From Cocleimonas sp. (GTDB lineage: Bacteria; Pseudomonadota; Gammaproteobacteria; Thiotrichales; Thiotrichaceae), in the NCBI GenBank assembly GCA_023146675.1, contig JAGLBQ010000178.1:1-9938 (forward strand): 9,938 nucleotides of DNA. Direction: 5' to 3'. Both the position numbers and the translations under genes were made by a program. Each line of letters opens with the position of its first letter. Within the stretch, counting starts at the first letter, position 1. Of this stretch, positions 1-6,748 are shown in pieces. Under the pieces are notes generated by a model. The model was not told the origin of the DNA and did not search any database. It saw only the letters and a program-made list of their open reading frames with translations.

Positions 1-1385
1 TCCATTAAGCGTAAGTCGGTTGCATCACCAAACCCTACTTTGTAGCCATTGGTGCAGGCATCAACAAAGCAATCATGATCCATTTCAACCGCTCGATACG
101 TCACATCATTGGCATCAAGCGCACTAGCTAATCGCCTGCCAACCTCACTCATACCGACAACAATTACGGATGCCTCAAGGGAGCTACTATCCTCTATACC
201 TTTTTTACTCTTATCCCAATCTTGATCTGCCCATTTGCGTGCCAATTTTTGTGCCATCGTAACGAGTATCGGGGTTAATGCCATGCTTGCTGCAACGGCT
301 ATAATCAAAATAGATGAATATTCACTGCCTAAGGCACCTTGGATTGAGGGAATAGCAAAAATAACAAAAGCAAACTCACTTCCTTGAGAAAGTAAAATAC
401 CCATTTGTAAAGCACTGCGTGATTCTATTTTCAATGAACGAGCCGCGAAAAAGATCAACACAGCTTTGACCATCACCAACACAACAGCAACTAGTGCAAT
501 TTTCCAACCTTCATGCAAGATGACCTGTACATCTAAAGTCATTCCAACCGTGATAAAGAAAAAGCCTAGCAATAAACCTCTAAATGGCTTCACTTCGGTT
601 TGAACAACATGGCGGTACGGGGTTTCAGAGATAATCATCCCTGCTAAAAAAGCACCCAATGTCATTGAAAGACCAAAAAAGGCGGTCGCCGCTGCGGTTG
701 CAAGGACGATGAATAAAGCGGTTGCCGTAAACATTTCATGATCTTTGGACTTGGCAATCAGATTGAAAAGTGGTCCAATGACAAAACGTCCAATCAAAAT
801 AGCAGCAGCAAAGGCGAGGACGGCTTTAATGGTAGCGATACCAATCACACTGCCTAAAGCAACGTCTGAATCTCCCATTGACCCTGCAAGAATCAGCAGA
901 AAAATGGCGCAAATATCTTGAAAAATCAACACTGCAGTTGAAGAAACAGCCACAGGGCATTGACTTTGATGGTTATCTGATAAAATCTGAGCAACTACTG
1001 CCGTTGATGAGAGCGCTAAGGTTGTACCGACCACAATTGCAAAGTCCATACTTAACCCCATTGCAAGTGCAATGAGGGTAAAAGCTCCTGTACAAAGAAC
1101 AACCTGCATTGGTGCTAAACCCAGTATATCTCTGCGTGCATCCCATATATGTCCAGCAGAAAAATGCAAACCGATATCAAATAACAGAAAAACAACCCCT
1201 AGTTCGGCTAGTAAACGCGTTGTTTCACTTTCTTCTATCCAACCAAATCCATGCCCTCCTATCAACATACCTGCAATAAGATAACCCACAATAGGACTCA
1301 TTTTTAAAGGACGCATTACGCCAATAGACAATATGCCAATAACAAGAAGTATTAGAACGGGCAATAGGTGATGTGCTTCTTCCAT
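1..1385 (-). CDS. Kef-type (CPA2) cation:proton antiporter with TrkA-N domain, 3' end outside window
   Basis: Inner-membrane monovalent cation:proton antiporter of the KefB/KefC/YbaL type. Reading the minus strand from ATG gives 461 uninterrupted codons to the window edge, so the C-terminus is missing only because of the cut. Visible family signatures are GVVFLLFDIGLHFS near residue 63, ALSSTAVVAQIL near 125, an FQDICAIF helix near 155, GAFLAGMIIS near 240 and QGSEFAFVIFAI near 340. About 380 residues of hydrophobic transport domain are followed by the start of a Rossmann TrkA-N (RCK) domain at about residue 406. The nucleotide-binding loop reads GMSEVG at residues 411-416, so the middle glycine of GxGxxG is serine. 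An AAGGA ribosome site lies 10 bases before the ATG. The gene is convergent with nothing visible and seems unrelated to the polysaccharide train. The family is certain; substrate (K+ or Na+) and ligand gating are not. Confidence 0.93.
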   Translation of the reverse strand, partial: MEEAHHLLPVLILLVIGILSIGVMRPLKMSPIVGYLIAGMLIGGHGFGWIEESETTRLLAELGVVFLLFDIGLHFSAGHIWDARRDILGLAPMQVVLCTGAFTLIALAMGLSMDFAIVVGTTLALSSTAVVAQILSDNHQSQCPVAVSSTAVLIFQDICAIFLLILAGSMGDSDVALGSVIGIATIKAVLAFAAAILIGRFVIGPLFNLIAKSKDHEMFTATALFIVLATAAATAFFGLSMTLGAFLAGMIISETPYRHVVQTEVKPFRGLLLGFFFITVGMTLDVQVILHEGWKIALVAVVLVMVKAVLIFFAARSLKIESRSALQMGILLSQGSEFAFVIFAIPSIQGALGSEYSSILIIAVAASMALTPILVTMAQKLARKWADQDWDKSKKGIEDSSSLEASVIVVGMSEVGRRLASALDANDVTYRAVEMDHDCFVDACTNGYKVGFGDATDLRLM

Positions 1386-1775
1386 AGTCTATCATTCCTT
1401 GATATGTACAATATGGTGGAGGAGAAATAAGGGGAACTCTAAAAAATAAAGCCCTAAAGGTACGGTAACAAATATTTATGCTGTTTTTTGCCTAGAAGAG
1501 AGATAAGAGAAGTCATTCAAACTATTTTTCTTATATATATCTATAACACTTATTATAACAATGGGTGAATAATGTTTATATAGTGGTCATCCTTAATACT
1601 AAAAATAATCTATAGAAGTTGCAGTATTGAGCTATTTGAGAAATGTGCTAGGAGATCTATGGTTTCATAATTTATGGTATAAAATCACAGTTTCTGCCCA
1701 ATCAATTAACCACGAATATTGAAGATTTACTTATAAGCACCTGCAAAAAAACACATTTTTATGAATTGACACTCC
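1386..1775. other. AT-rich intergenic region between the antiporter and Hpt genes
   Basis: This stretch holds no convincing open reading frame on either strand, no RNA gene and no repeat family that I recognise. It contains the leader of the antiporter and the region downstream of the Hpt gene, both on the minus strand. I looked for a hairpin followed by a T-run behind the Hpt stop and saw no convincing intrinsic terminator. The only small symmetry is CATAATTTATG near 1667, which is too short and AT-rich to interpret. Confidence 0.6.
1552..1557 (-). promoter_or_regulatory. Possible -10 box for the antiporter gene
   Basis: The minus strand reads a perfect TATAAT here, about 165 bases before the antiporter ATG. 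No good -35 hexamer sits 16-18 bases upstream; the best is TATAAA. In AT-rich DNA a TATAAT can occur by chance, so this is only a candidate. Confidence 0.22.
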
Positions 1776-2138
1776 TTACGCAACTGCCATTTCATTTTCT
1801 AGAAATAATTTAACTTTCTCCATTTCACTATTAGCAAGGTTACAAAGTTGCTGTAACCCATTGATATCAACGCCCTGCTCGGGGTTTTCTATTTTTTCCT
1901 CTATATCAATACAATAACTAGCCATCTGCTCTGCACCGATATTCTTGGCACTTGATTTTATCGTATGTGTCGCTGTTGAAATAATACCAATATCATTGCT
2001 ATCAATACCTTTTTGTATATCTTGCAACAAGATAGCGCTATCTTCCAGAAAGGCATCAATTAAGATCGGCAAAAGGTCTTCCATATTTTCTTTAAGTGTA
2101 TTAAATATATCTTGATCTATCGTTATTTTTTTGTTCAT
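1776..2138 (-). CDS. Histidine phosphotransfer (Hpt) protein, HptB-like
   Basis: A 120-residue stand-alone Hpt domain, a cytoplasmic four-helix phosphorelay carrier that takes phosphate from hybrid sensor kinases and passes it to response regulators. The active site is ATHTIKSSAKNIGA at residues 55-68, with H58 as the phosphorylated histidine and the usual K/S/G positions after it. Upstream, residues 8-40 form an acidic amphipathic helix typical of the family. The length is normal for a single Hpt domain. The gene is divergent from the response regulator-phosphatase, which is its likely target. In Pseudomonas aeruginosa, HptB, HsbR and HsbA are neighbours and form one pathway; that similarity is the reason for the HptB-like call. 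No strong ribosome site precedes the ATG. The domain is clear; the pathway is inferred from neighbours. Confidence 0.9.
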   Translation of the reverse strand: MNKKITIDQDIFNTLKENMEDLLPILIDAFLEDSAILLQDIQKGIDSNDIGIISTATHTIKSSAKNIGAEQMASYCIDIEEKIENPEQGVDINGLQQLCNLANSEMEKVKLFLENEMAVA

Positions 2139-2176
2139 AATAATACTTGATTTGAGGTTAGAGAATAAGGGGTTTC

Positions 2177-2189
2177 CCTATAGTATAGG
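2177..2189. promoter_or_regulatory. Perfect palindrome with overlapping opposed -10-like boxes
   Basis: CCTATAGTATAGG is an exact 6+1+6 inverted repeat 39 bases upstream of the Hpt start. Read on the minus strand it contains TATACT and on the plus strand TATAGT, so it could serve as a -10 element for the Hpt gene, an operator, or both. No close match to TTGACA was found at the right spacing on the minus strand; TATTTT is the best available. The symmetry is seen directly; the function is inferred. Confidence 0.35.
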
Positions 2190-2272
2190 TAGAAAAATAG
2201 ACAAAAAATACCGCCAGTTGATCAATGGATCCTATAAAAAATCAAACAAAAAATAATGTCCATAGATCGTAA

Positions 2273-2308
2273 ATAAACCATACTTTCTTTACAAGAAAAC
2301 AGGTTTAT
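2273..2308. promoter_or_regulatory. Nested inverted repeat upstream of the response regulator-phosphatase
   Basis: Outer arms ATAAACC (2273-2279) and GGTTTAT (2302-2308) are perfect complements, and between them TTTCTT (2284-2289) and AAGAAA (2293-2298) are also perfect complements around a TAC loop. Together they make a 13-base-pair hairpin or dyad broken by a 4/3-base internal loop, ending 57 bases before the ATG. There is no T-run after it, so it is not a standard terminator. It could be a regulator-binding dyad or a 5' leader hairpin of the long operon. Confidence 0.4.
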
Positions 2309-2365
2309 GCCACGATATCTGGTTAATTAACTATCAAAAATAACAATAAAGTCGAAGACTAAAAA

Positions 2366-3541
2366 ATGAAAATTCTTGTTGTGGATGATGCGCGAGATAT
2401 GCGCATAGTCATCCAGCATTTACTAAAAAAACTTGGGCATGATGTCGATACTGCTGTCGATGGCGAGGATGGCTGGGCTAAATTACAGGAGAATAACTAC
2501 CAAGTTGTTGTTAGTGACTGGGTAATGCCAAAAGCTGATGGTATAGAGCTTTGCAAACGTATTCGAGCTGCTGAATTTCCCCAGTATATCTATTTTATTC
2601 TCCTCACTGGAATGTCTGGTAAGCAGAATTTAATGAGTGGCATTGAGGCAGGAGCTGATGATTTTGCAACGAAACCTGCTGAGATCACTGAGCTTGAAAT
2701 TCGTTTAAGATCAGCTCAACGTGTGGTGGATCTAGAAACAACATTGGCACAACGTAATGTTGCACTCCACGAAGCACATTCTCGAATTCAAGAAGATCTT
2801 GTTAATGCTGAAAAAACACAACTTAGCCTCCTTCCTGAGCCTTTAGATACTGACTATGTAAAAAGTGCTTGGCTCTATAAGCCTGCTATTTATGTGGGGG
2901 GTGATACCTTTAATTATTTTTCCCCTGCTTCAGATATTTTAGTGTTTTTTAGCATTGATATTTCAGGACATGGTATCTCATCGTCAATGTTATCTATGTC
3001 ATTACAATCCTCATTAGCGTTCAAACGTGGTCTCTACGGTACTCCACCTATACAGCATGATAATATTGCTGATATGCCAGCACTTTTTGCACACAATCTT
3101 AATAAAATGATCGTGGAATATAAAACAGATCATTATCTAACGATGATTTTTGGCATTATCGATTTTAAAAATAAAGATGTTCATTATGTACAAGCAGGAC
3201 ACCCACATCCAATGTGGTTTGATAAAAAAACAGAATCCTTACAATGCTTAGAAGTAAACGGCTTCCCTGTTGGCTTATGGGATGGTGCAGAATATGAATC
3301 CCAGCATAGGAAATTCTCAAAGGGAGATAAATTTATTGTTTACTCTGATGGAATTAGTGAAAATAAATCTGCTTTAAATAATGAACTATTAGAAGCTGAT
3401 AACCTTTATGAGCATTTTAATGAGATAAAAAATGGATCTGTTGATGAGATTATAGAAAAAATATCATCAACATGGCTAACAGAAGATCAAATGAAAGCCT
3501 TACCTGATGATTTAAGTATATTGGCTTTTGAATTTAAATAA
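2366..3541 (+). CDS. Response regulator-PP2C phosphatase (HsbR-like, lacking the kinase domain)
   Basis: A 391-residue cytoplasmic signalling protein that should dephosphorylate a phospho-STAS partner when its receiver is activated. Residues 1-120 are a receiver domain with the acidic pair D7/D8, phospho-acceptor D51 in VVVSDWVMP, T81 in LLTG and K103 in ATKP. A coiled linker spans about 120-150. Residues 150-391 are a SpoIIE/RsbU-type PP2C domain, with metal ligands recognisable as D180 (VGGD), D198 (SIDISGHG), D328 (YSDGI) and D381/D382 in PDDLSILA. The protein ends directly after this motif. Pseudomonas HsbR continues into a HATPase kinase domain; here that activity is a separate gene two cistrons downstream. 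It begins a same-strand gene train and is divergent from the Hpt gene. The ribosome site is weak (GAAGA). Domain calls are secure, the HsbR relationship is inferred. Confidence 0.94.
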   Translation: MKILVVDDARDMRIVIQHLLKKLGHDVDTAVDGEDGWAKLQENNYQVVVSDWVMPKADGIELCKRIRAAEFPQYIYFILLTGMSGKQNLMSGIEAGADDFATKPAEITELEIRLRSAQRVVDLETTLAQRNVALHEAHSRIQEDLVNAEKTQLSLLPEPLDTDYVKSAWLYKPAIYVGGDTFNYFSPASDILVFFSIDISGHGISSSMLSMSLQSSLAFKRGLYGTPPIQHDNIADMPALFAHNLNKMIVEYKTDHYLTMIFGIIDFKNKDVHYVQAGHPHPMWFDKKTESLQCLEVNGFPVGLWDGAEYESQHRKFSKGDKFIVYSDGISENKSALNNELLEADNLYEHFNEIKNGSVDEIIEKISSTWLTEDQMKALPDDLSILAFEFK

Positions 3542-3565
3542 TAAATACAATAAAAGGAAACTAAC

Positions 3566-3910
3566 ATGAATATCAACATTACAAAAAAAGACTCATTATC
3601 AATTATTTCTCTTAATGAAACACGTCTTGATGCTTCAATTGCACCTCAGTTTAAACAAGAAATGGAAAAAATCATTGCTGATGGTAATACCCAAATTATT
3701 CTAGATATTAGTAAGCTTTCTTTTATGGACAGCAGTAGTTTGGGAGCAATGGTTGCCGTATTAAAAGCAATGGGAAACCAAGGGAAAATGGTGGTTAGTG
3801 GTGCATCGGGCGTGGTATTGGACTTGTTTAAACTAACCCGCATGGATAACGTCTTTACCCTAGTAGAAACAACAGAAGATGCACAACAGTATTTTACTGA
3901 AACAGCATAA
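3566..3910 (+). CDS. STAS-domain anti-sigma-factor antagonist (HsbA/SpoIIAA-like)
   Basis: A 114-residue single STAS domain, the switch component of a partner-switching pathway. The signature DISKLSFMDSSSLGAMV places S56 right after D55, the position of the phosphorylated serine in SpoIIAA (FMDSSGLG). A second conserved stretch, VVLDLFKLTRMDNVF near residues 83-97, matches the C-terminal half of the family. In the known systems the unphosphorylated or phosphorylated form binds an anti-sigma factor or an effector; which applies here cannot be read from sequence. It lies 24 bases after the phosphatase gene and 39 before the kinase gene, the classical phosphatase-antagonist-kinase trio. A good AAAGGA ribosome site lies before the ATG. 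Confidence 0.94.
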   Translation: MNINITKKDSLSIISLNETRLDASIAPQFKQEMEKIIADGNTQIILDISKLSFMDSSSLGAMVAVLKAMGNQGKMVVSGASGVVLDLFKLTRMDNVFTLVETTEDAQQYFTETA

Positions 3911-3949
3911 TTTTTTACATTAGGAGATATTGATATTAAGGGGGAGTAC

Positions 3950-4435
3950 ATGAACAATAGGTTAAATTCAGCCCAAGAAAAACAAAAAAACACGCTAGAA
4001 GATACTTTTATCATTGAAAAATTAATGGTGAATTGTTCAATAACAAGTGATTTTTCTGAAGTAAGAAAACTATCTAGTGAGTTACAATACTTTTGTGATC
4101 AAGAGCAGTTAAACAGTGATATTTCAGGGGTATTAGAGCTTATCCTAGTTGAAGCAGTTAATAATGTCATTGAACATGCTTATGATAACAAACCTGGCTT
4201 TCCTATTGATGTGAAATTTGAAGCCTTTTTGACAAAAGTTGTTATCTGTATAAAAGATCAAGGTTTAGCTGTTCCTGATGTCGTTCGCAATCGTGATGCA
4301 AAAACGGATATGCCAAATATTACTGAACTGCCTGAAGGTGGCTGGGGGCTAGGTTTGATTTACACTCTAGCAGATGATATTGAACATAGTAATAAAAATG
4401 GTTTTAATATAATGATTATAACAAAAAAACTTTAA
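3950..4435 (+). CDS. RsbW/SpoIIAB-like serine kinase (HATPase_c domain)
   Basis: A 161-residue GHKL-ATPase of the anti-sigma-factor kinase type, expected to phosphorylate the STAS protein encoded just upstream. The N box is ELILVEAVNNVIEHAY, with E68, N71, N72 and H76; the G1 box is DQG at 103-105; the glycine-rich lid is PEGGWGLGL at 128-136. The ATG chosen has a strong GGGGGAG site 4-8 bases upstream, giving a polar N-terminal extension of roughly 28 residues ahead of the usual RsbW fold; an internal ATG at codon 26 lacks such a site. In Pseudomonas this domain is fused to the end of HsbR. In Bacillus-like operons a sigma factor follows rsbW; none follows here, and the next gene encodes a membrane protein. 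It may act as the kinase only, or also sequester an unlinked sigma factor. Confidence 0.92.
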   Translation: MNNRLNSAQEKQKNTLEDTFIIEKLMVNCSITSDFSEVRKLSSELQYFCDQEQLNSDISGVLELILVEAVNNVIEHAYDNKPGFPIDVKFEAFLTKVVICIKDQGLAVPDVVRNRDAKTDMPNITELPEGGWGLGLIYTLADDIEHSNKNGFNIMIITKKL

Positions 4436-4478
4436 ATTATTTACCACTTAAAAAAACAATAAAAACAAGTGATTCGTT

Positions 4479-5012
4479 ATGAAAACAGCAGAGTATGAGG
4501 GCGGTTATTTTCACACACCCTTTTCTGAAAAAAACAAACGTGCCTTTATCGTTATTTTAGTTGCACTTTTCCCTATTGTATTAACTTCAATTGTTTTTTT
4601 TATTATTATTACACTAGGGAATATTTCATTCCCCGATAAAATTACACATGAAAGTGAGTTTGGAAAAATAACCTCTCCTCTTAACAATACGATTATTAAT
4701 AAAAAATTTTTTATTTCTGGAATACTATCTGAGCTTCCCAAAGAACAATCTATTTATTTATTAGAAAACAGAGAAGGTCTTTTTTGGCCAAAATATAACT
4801 TAGGTTCTCAAGCAAAACAATGGAGTAAAAAGCTAACAGCCCATAGTAAAAAAGGTCAGTTTTCATCCTATCTTTTAGTTAAAGCAAATGTAGAAGGTCA
4901 AAAAATATTTGAAACTTGGTTTGAGACTAGCCGAAAAACAGGACAATACCCTGGAATAAAACAGATAAACTTCGCTCAAATTGTCGCAAAAATAAGAGTA
5001 AAAACAAAATGA
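4479..5012 (+). CDS. Single-pass membrane protein with putative Ig-like periplasmic domain
   Basis: A 177-residue protein I do not recognise by name. A cytoplasmic N-terminus of about 21 residues is followed by one strong membrane helix at residues 22-46 (AFIVILVALFPIVLTSIVFF). The rest should be periplasmic. The stretch from KITSPLNNTI to FFISGIL (residues 63-82) resembles the first strands of bacterial Ig-like domains, which often begin with a TSP/SP turn and reach a SG motif; alternating hydrophobic residues continue to the end, consistent with a beta-sandwich. It sits between the signalling trio and an acyltransferase, and its stop overlaps the next start (ATGA), suggesting coupled translation. 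It may be a polysaccharide-complex scaffold or link signalling to the envelope, but no function is assigned. Confidence 0.8.
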   Translation: MKTAEYEGGYFHTPFSEKNKRAFIVILVALFPIVLTSIVFFIIITLGNISFPDKITHESEFGKITSPLNNTIINKKFFISGILSELPKEQSIYLLENREGLFWPKYNLGSQAKQWSKKLTAHSKKGQFSSYLLVKANVEGQKIFETWFETSRKTGQYPGIKQINFAQIVAKIRVKTK

Positions 5013-6175
5013 CGGCAGTCACAAAACCCATACGCATGAACTGGTTAGATGCCGCTCGACTAGCAGCTGCATTTGGTATTATTGGCGTCCATTCAACTAG
5101 TGACCGAATGGGTAAAGCATTTATAGATTATGACGTGCAAGATAGGATATTCCCTGTCTTAATGCGCACCGTCAGCGAACTGGCGAATAGTGAATTTTTC
5201 TTCTTTTTAGCCTTATTTCTACTGGCGTTTAAATTAGAAAGAAGACCGATGTCTTACGCTGCAACCATGCATCAACAGGCACAGCGTTTATTGATTCCCT
5301 TTGCCTTTTGGACGATTTTTTATGCTTTTTTTGTGCTGTTTAAAGCCAATGCCTTTGGCTATTTAGACCCAATGGTTGAAAGGGTGATGTCACCCAGTAT
5401 TTGGGTCGATTATTTCTTATTGGGATCATCGCAATACCATATGCACTTTATCCCCACCATTTTCTTGATTTTACTGTTTCACCCTATTTTTAAATTAGCA
5501 CTTAAACAGCCCTTATTAGGATTAATCTTAATTCCCTTATTGGCTTTTAACCTTTCTATGAGCACATGGATTTGGTCAAACTTAACGGATCGCACTACGA
5601 TTGATTATCTAGCACGTGCTAGCAAAGTACTTTCTTATTTGGGTTATGGGTTTGCCGCTTACGCTATTTTAGGTCTGTGGCAGAGAAAATTTGATGCTAA
5701 ATTATCAAAGCAAATACTCTATTTCTCACTAGTAATTATTGCCATTATGTTTTTAGTCAAGCTAACCTATGCCGCTAATAGCATTCAATCAGGGGTTTAT
5801 GCACCACGTATAGGCATGATCTATTTTAGCCATACCATATTACCCATTTTCATTATATTAGCTTTTTTAGGTAGTCAACATTTTGCATGGCCAGAAAAAA
5901 TGAGTAACTGGTCTAAATATACCTTTGGTACTTATTTAATGCACCCTATTGTTATTGATTTAATTGATATTAGCATGAAAGGACATCAATTATTGCCTTA
6001 TCAATATGTACTTTTTAAATATACAATAACACTCAGTATTACCTTTAGCTTAGCTATTTTAGTGAGTCGAATTCCTTTTGTTGCTTGGACTATAGGATTA
6101 GGTCCATTACCTTTTTCTAAAGCTTGGAAAAATAAGGAACATAATAAGAAACCTGTAGCTTTACCTGCTACCTAG
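5009..6175 (+). CDS. Acyltransferase-3 family integral membrane protein
   Basis: A 388-residue multi-pass inner-membrane protein of the acyltransferase 3 family (OafA, OpgC, WecH and IcaC relatives), which transfers acetyl or succinyl groups to surface or periplasmic glycans. The opening NWLDAARLAAAFGIIGVHS is the family signature, with R17 and catalytic-type H28. About ten hydrophobic segments follow, and near residue 310 comes KYTFGTYLMHPIVIDL, matching the conserved late helix of the family. Length is normal. The start overlaps the preceding stop by 4 bases, and the next gene follows after 9 bases. The location inside a glycosyltransferase cluster suggests O-acylation of the product of the cluster. 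Donor and acceptor cannot be deduced. Confidence 0.9.
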   Translation: MTAVTKPIRMNWLDAARLAAAFGIIGVHSTSDRMGKAFIDYDVQDRIFPVLMRTVSELANSEFFFFLALFLLAFKLERRPMSYAATMHQQAQRLLIPFAFWTIFYAFFVLFKANAFGYLDPMVERVMSPSIWVDYFLLGSSQYHMHFIPTIFLILLFHPIFKLALKQPLLGLILIPLLAFNLSMSTWIWSNLTDRTTIDYLARASKVLSYLGYGFAAYAILGLWQRKFDAKLSKQILYFSLVIIAIMFLVKLTYAANSIQSGVYAPRIGMIYFSHTILPIFIILAFLGSQHFAWPEKMSNWSKYTFGTYLMHPIVIDLIDISMKGHQLLPYQYVLFKYTITLSITFSLAILVSRIPFVAWTIGLGPLPFSKAWKNKEHNKKPVALPAT

Positions 6176-6184
6176 AAAATATTC

Positions 6185-6748
6185 ATGCTATACAAAACAC
6201 TCATTGCTGCTATTTTTATATTGATGACTTGGTCTAGTATCAAACAATCAAAAATGGATGCATTCAATAACAAAAATCATCAGAATTTTTTAGTAATGCA
6301 ACAGCAGTTATTAGCATCACACAAAAAAATATCACAACAGCAGAAGGATTTTAAGAAACAGCTTACTTTAGTCATGAATGAACAAAAGCTATTAGGAGAA
6401 AAAATATCTCAGCCACCCGTAAAAAAGATAAATAAAAAACCTATTAAAAAACAAATCAAGAAAAAAACAGGTGCCGATATTATTGCGAGTCTTAATAAAC
6501 ATTTAAAGACTACTGAAAAATATCGCAAGAAAAAGGAATTAAAGAATGCCTCTAAATCATTACTTAAATTCAAGGAGGAGCTATGGAAGGCACGAAAAAA
6601 TAAAGAGATTAACAAAAAAACGGTATTATCCATGCTATCTCCCATTGATATTACACTGAAAAAATGGAAAGCAAAAAAGGCAACCTTCACGACTAAAATA
6701 ATTAACAATAAAATGAAGTATTTAAGTGTAAAAAAGGTCTCAAAATGA
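6185..6748 (+). CDS. Lysine-rich membrane-anchored coiled-coil protein
   Basis: A 187-residue protein of no recognised family. Residues 3-19 form one hydrophobic helix (signal anchor or uncleaved signal), followed by a polar, Gln/Lys-rich segment of heptad-like character from about 25 to 75, a Pro/Lys linker (QPPVKKINKKPIKK, 76-92), and further helical Lys-rich sequence. I count 46 lysines, 2 arginines and only 11 acidic residues, so about a quarter of the chain is lysine. No cysteine is present. It lies 9 bases after the acyltransferase gene and overlaps the DUF3131 gene by ATGA. No good ribosome site precedes the ATG, so translation may depend on its upstream neighbour. A role in binding an acidic polysaccharide in the periplasm would fit but is inference; AT-rich DNA also favours lysine. 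Confidence 0.78.
   Translation: MLYKTLIAAIFILMTWSSIKQSKMDAFNNKNHQNFLVMQQQLLASHKKISQQQKDFKKQLTLVMNEQKLLGEKISQPPVKKINKKPIKKQIKKKTGADIIASLNKHLKTTEKYRKKKELKNASKSLLKFKEELWKARKNKEINKKTVLSMLSPIDITLKKWKAKKATFTTKIINNKMKYLSVKKVSK

Noticed and set aside
878..1284. Two small plus-strand ORFs (65 and 70 codons)
   Set aside because: They lie antisense inside the antiporter gene, whose minus-strand frame is continuous and full of family motifs; their proteins look like random translations.
2288..2316. Sigma-70 promoter starting with TTTACA
   Set aside because: The sequence 17 bases downstream (CACGAT) does not resemble a -10 box, and the element overlaps the inverted repeat.
3646..4014. Minus-strand ORF of 122 codons
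   Set aside because: It is antisense to the STAS and kinase genes, which have clear motifs and ribosome sites.
3542..4435. Frameshifted full-length HsbR
   Set aside because: An intact STAS gene lies between the phosphatase and kinase reading frames, and the kinase has its own strong ribosome site.
4511..4741. Minus-strand ORF of 76 codons
   Set aside because: It is a shadow of the membrane-anchored protein gene and has no ribosome site or recognisable motif.
6409..6708. Minus-strand ORF of 99 codons rich in Phe and Leu
   Set aside because: The hydrophobic translation is the complement of lysine codons in the gene on the plus strand, not a real membrane protein.
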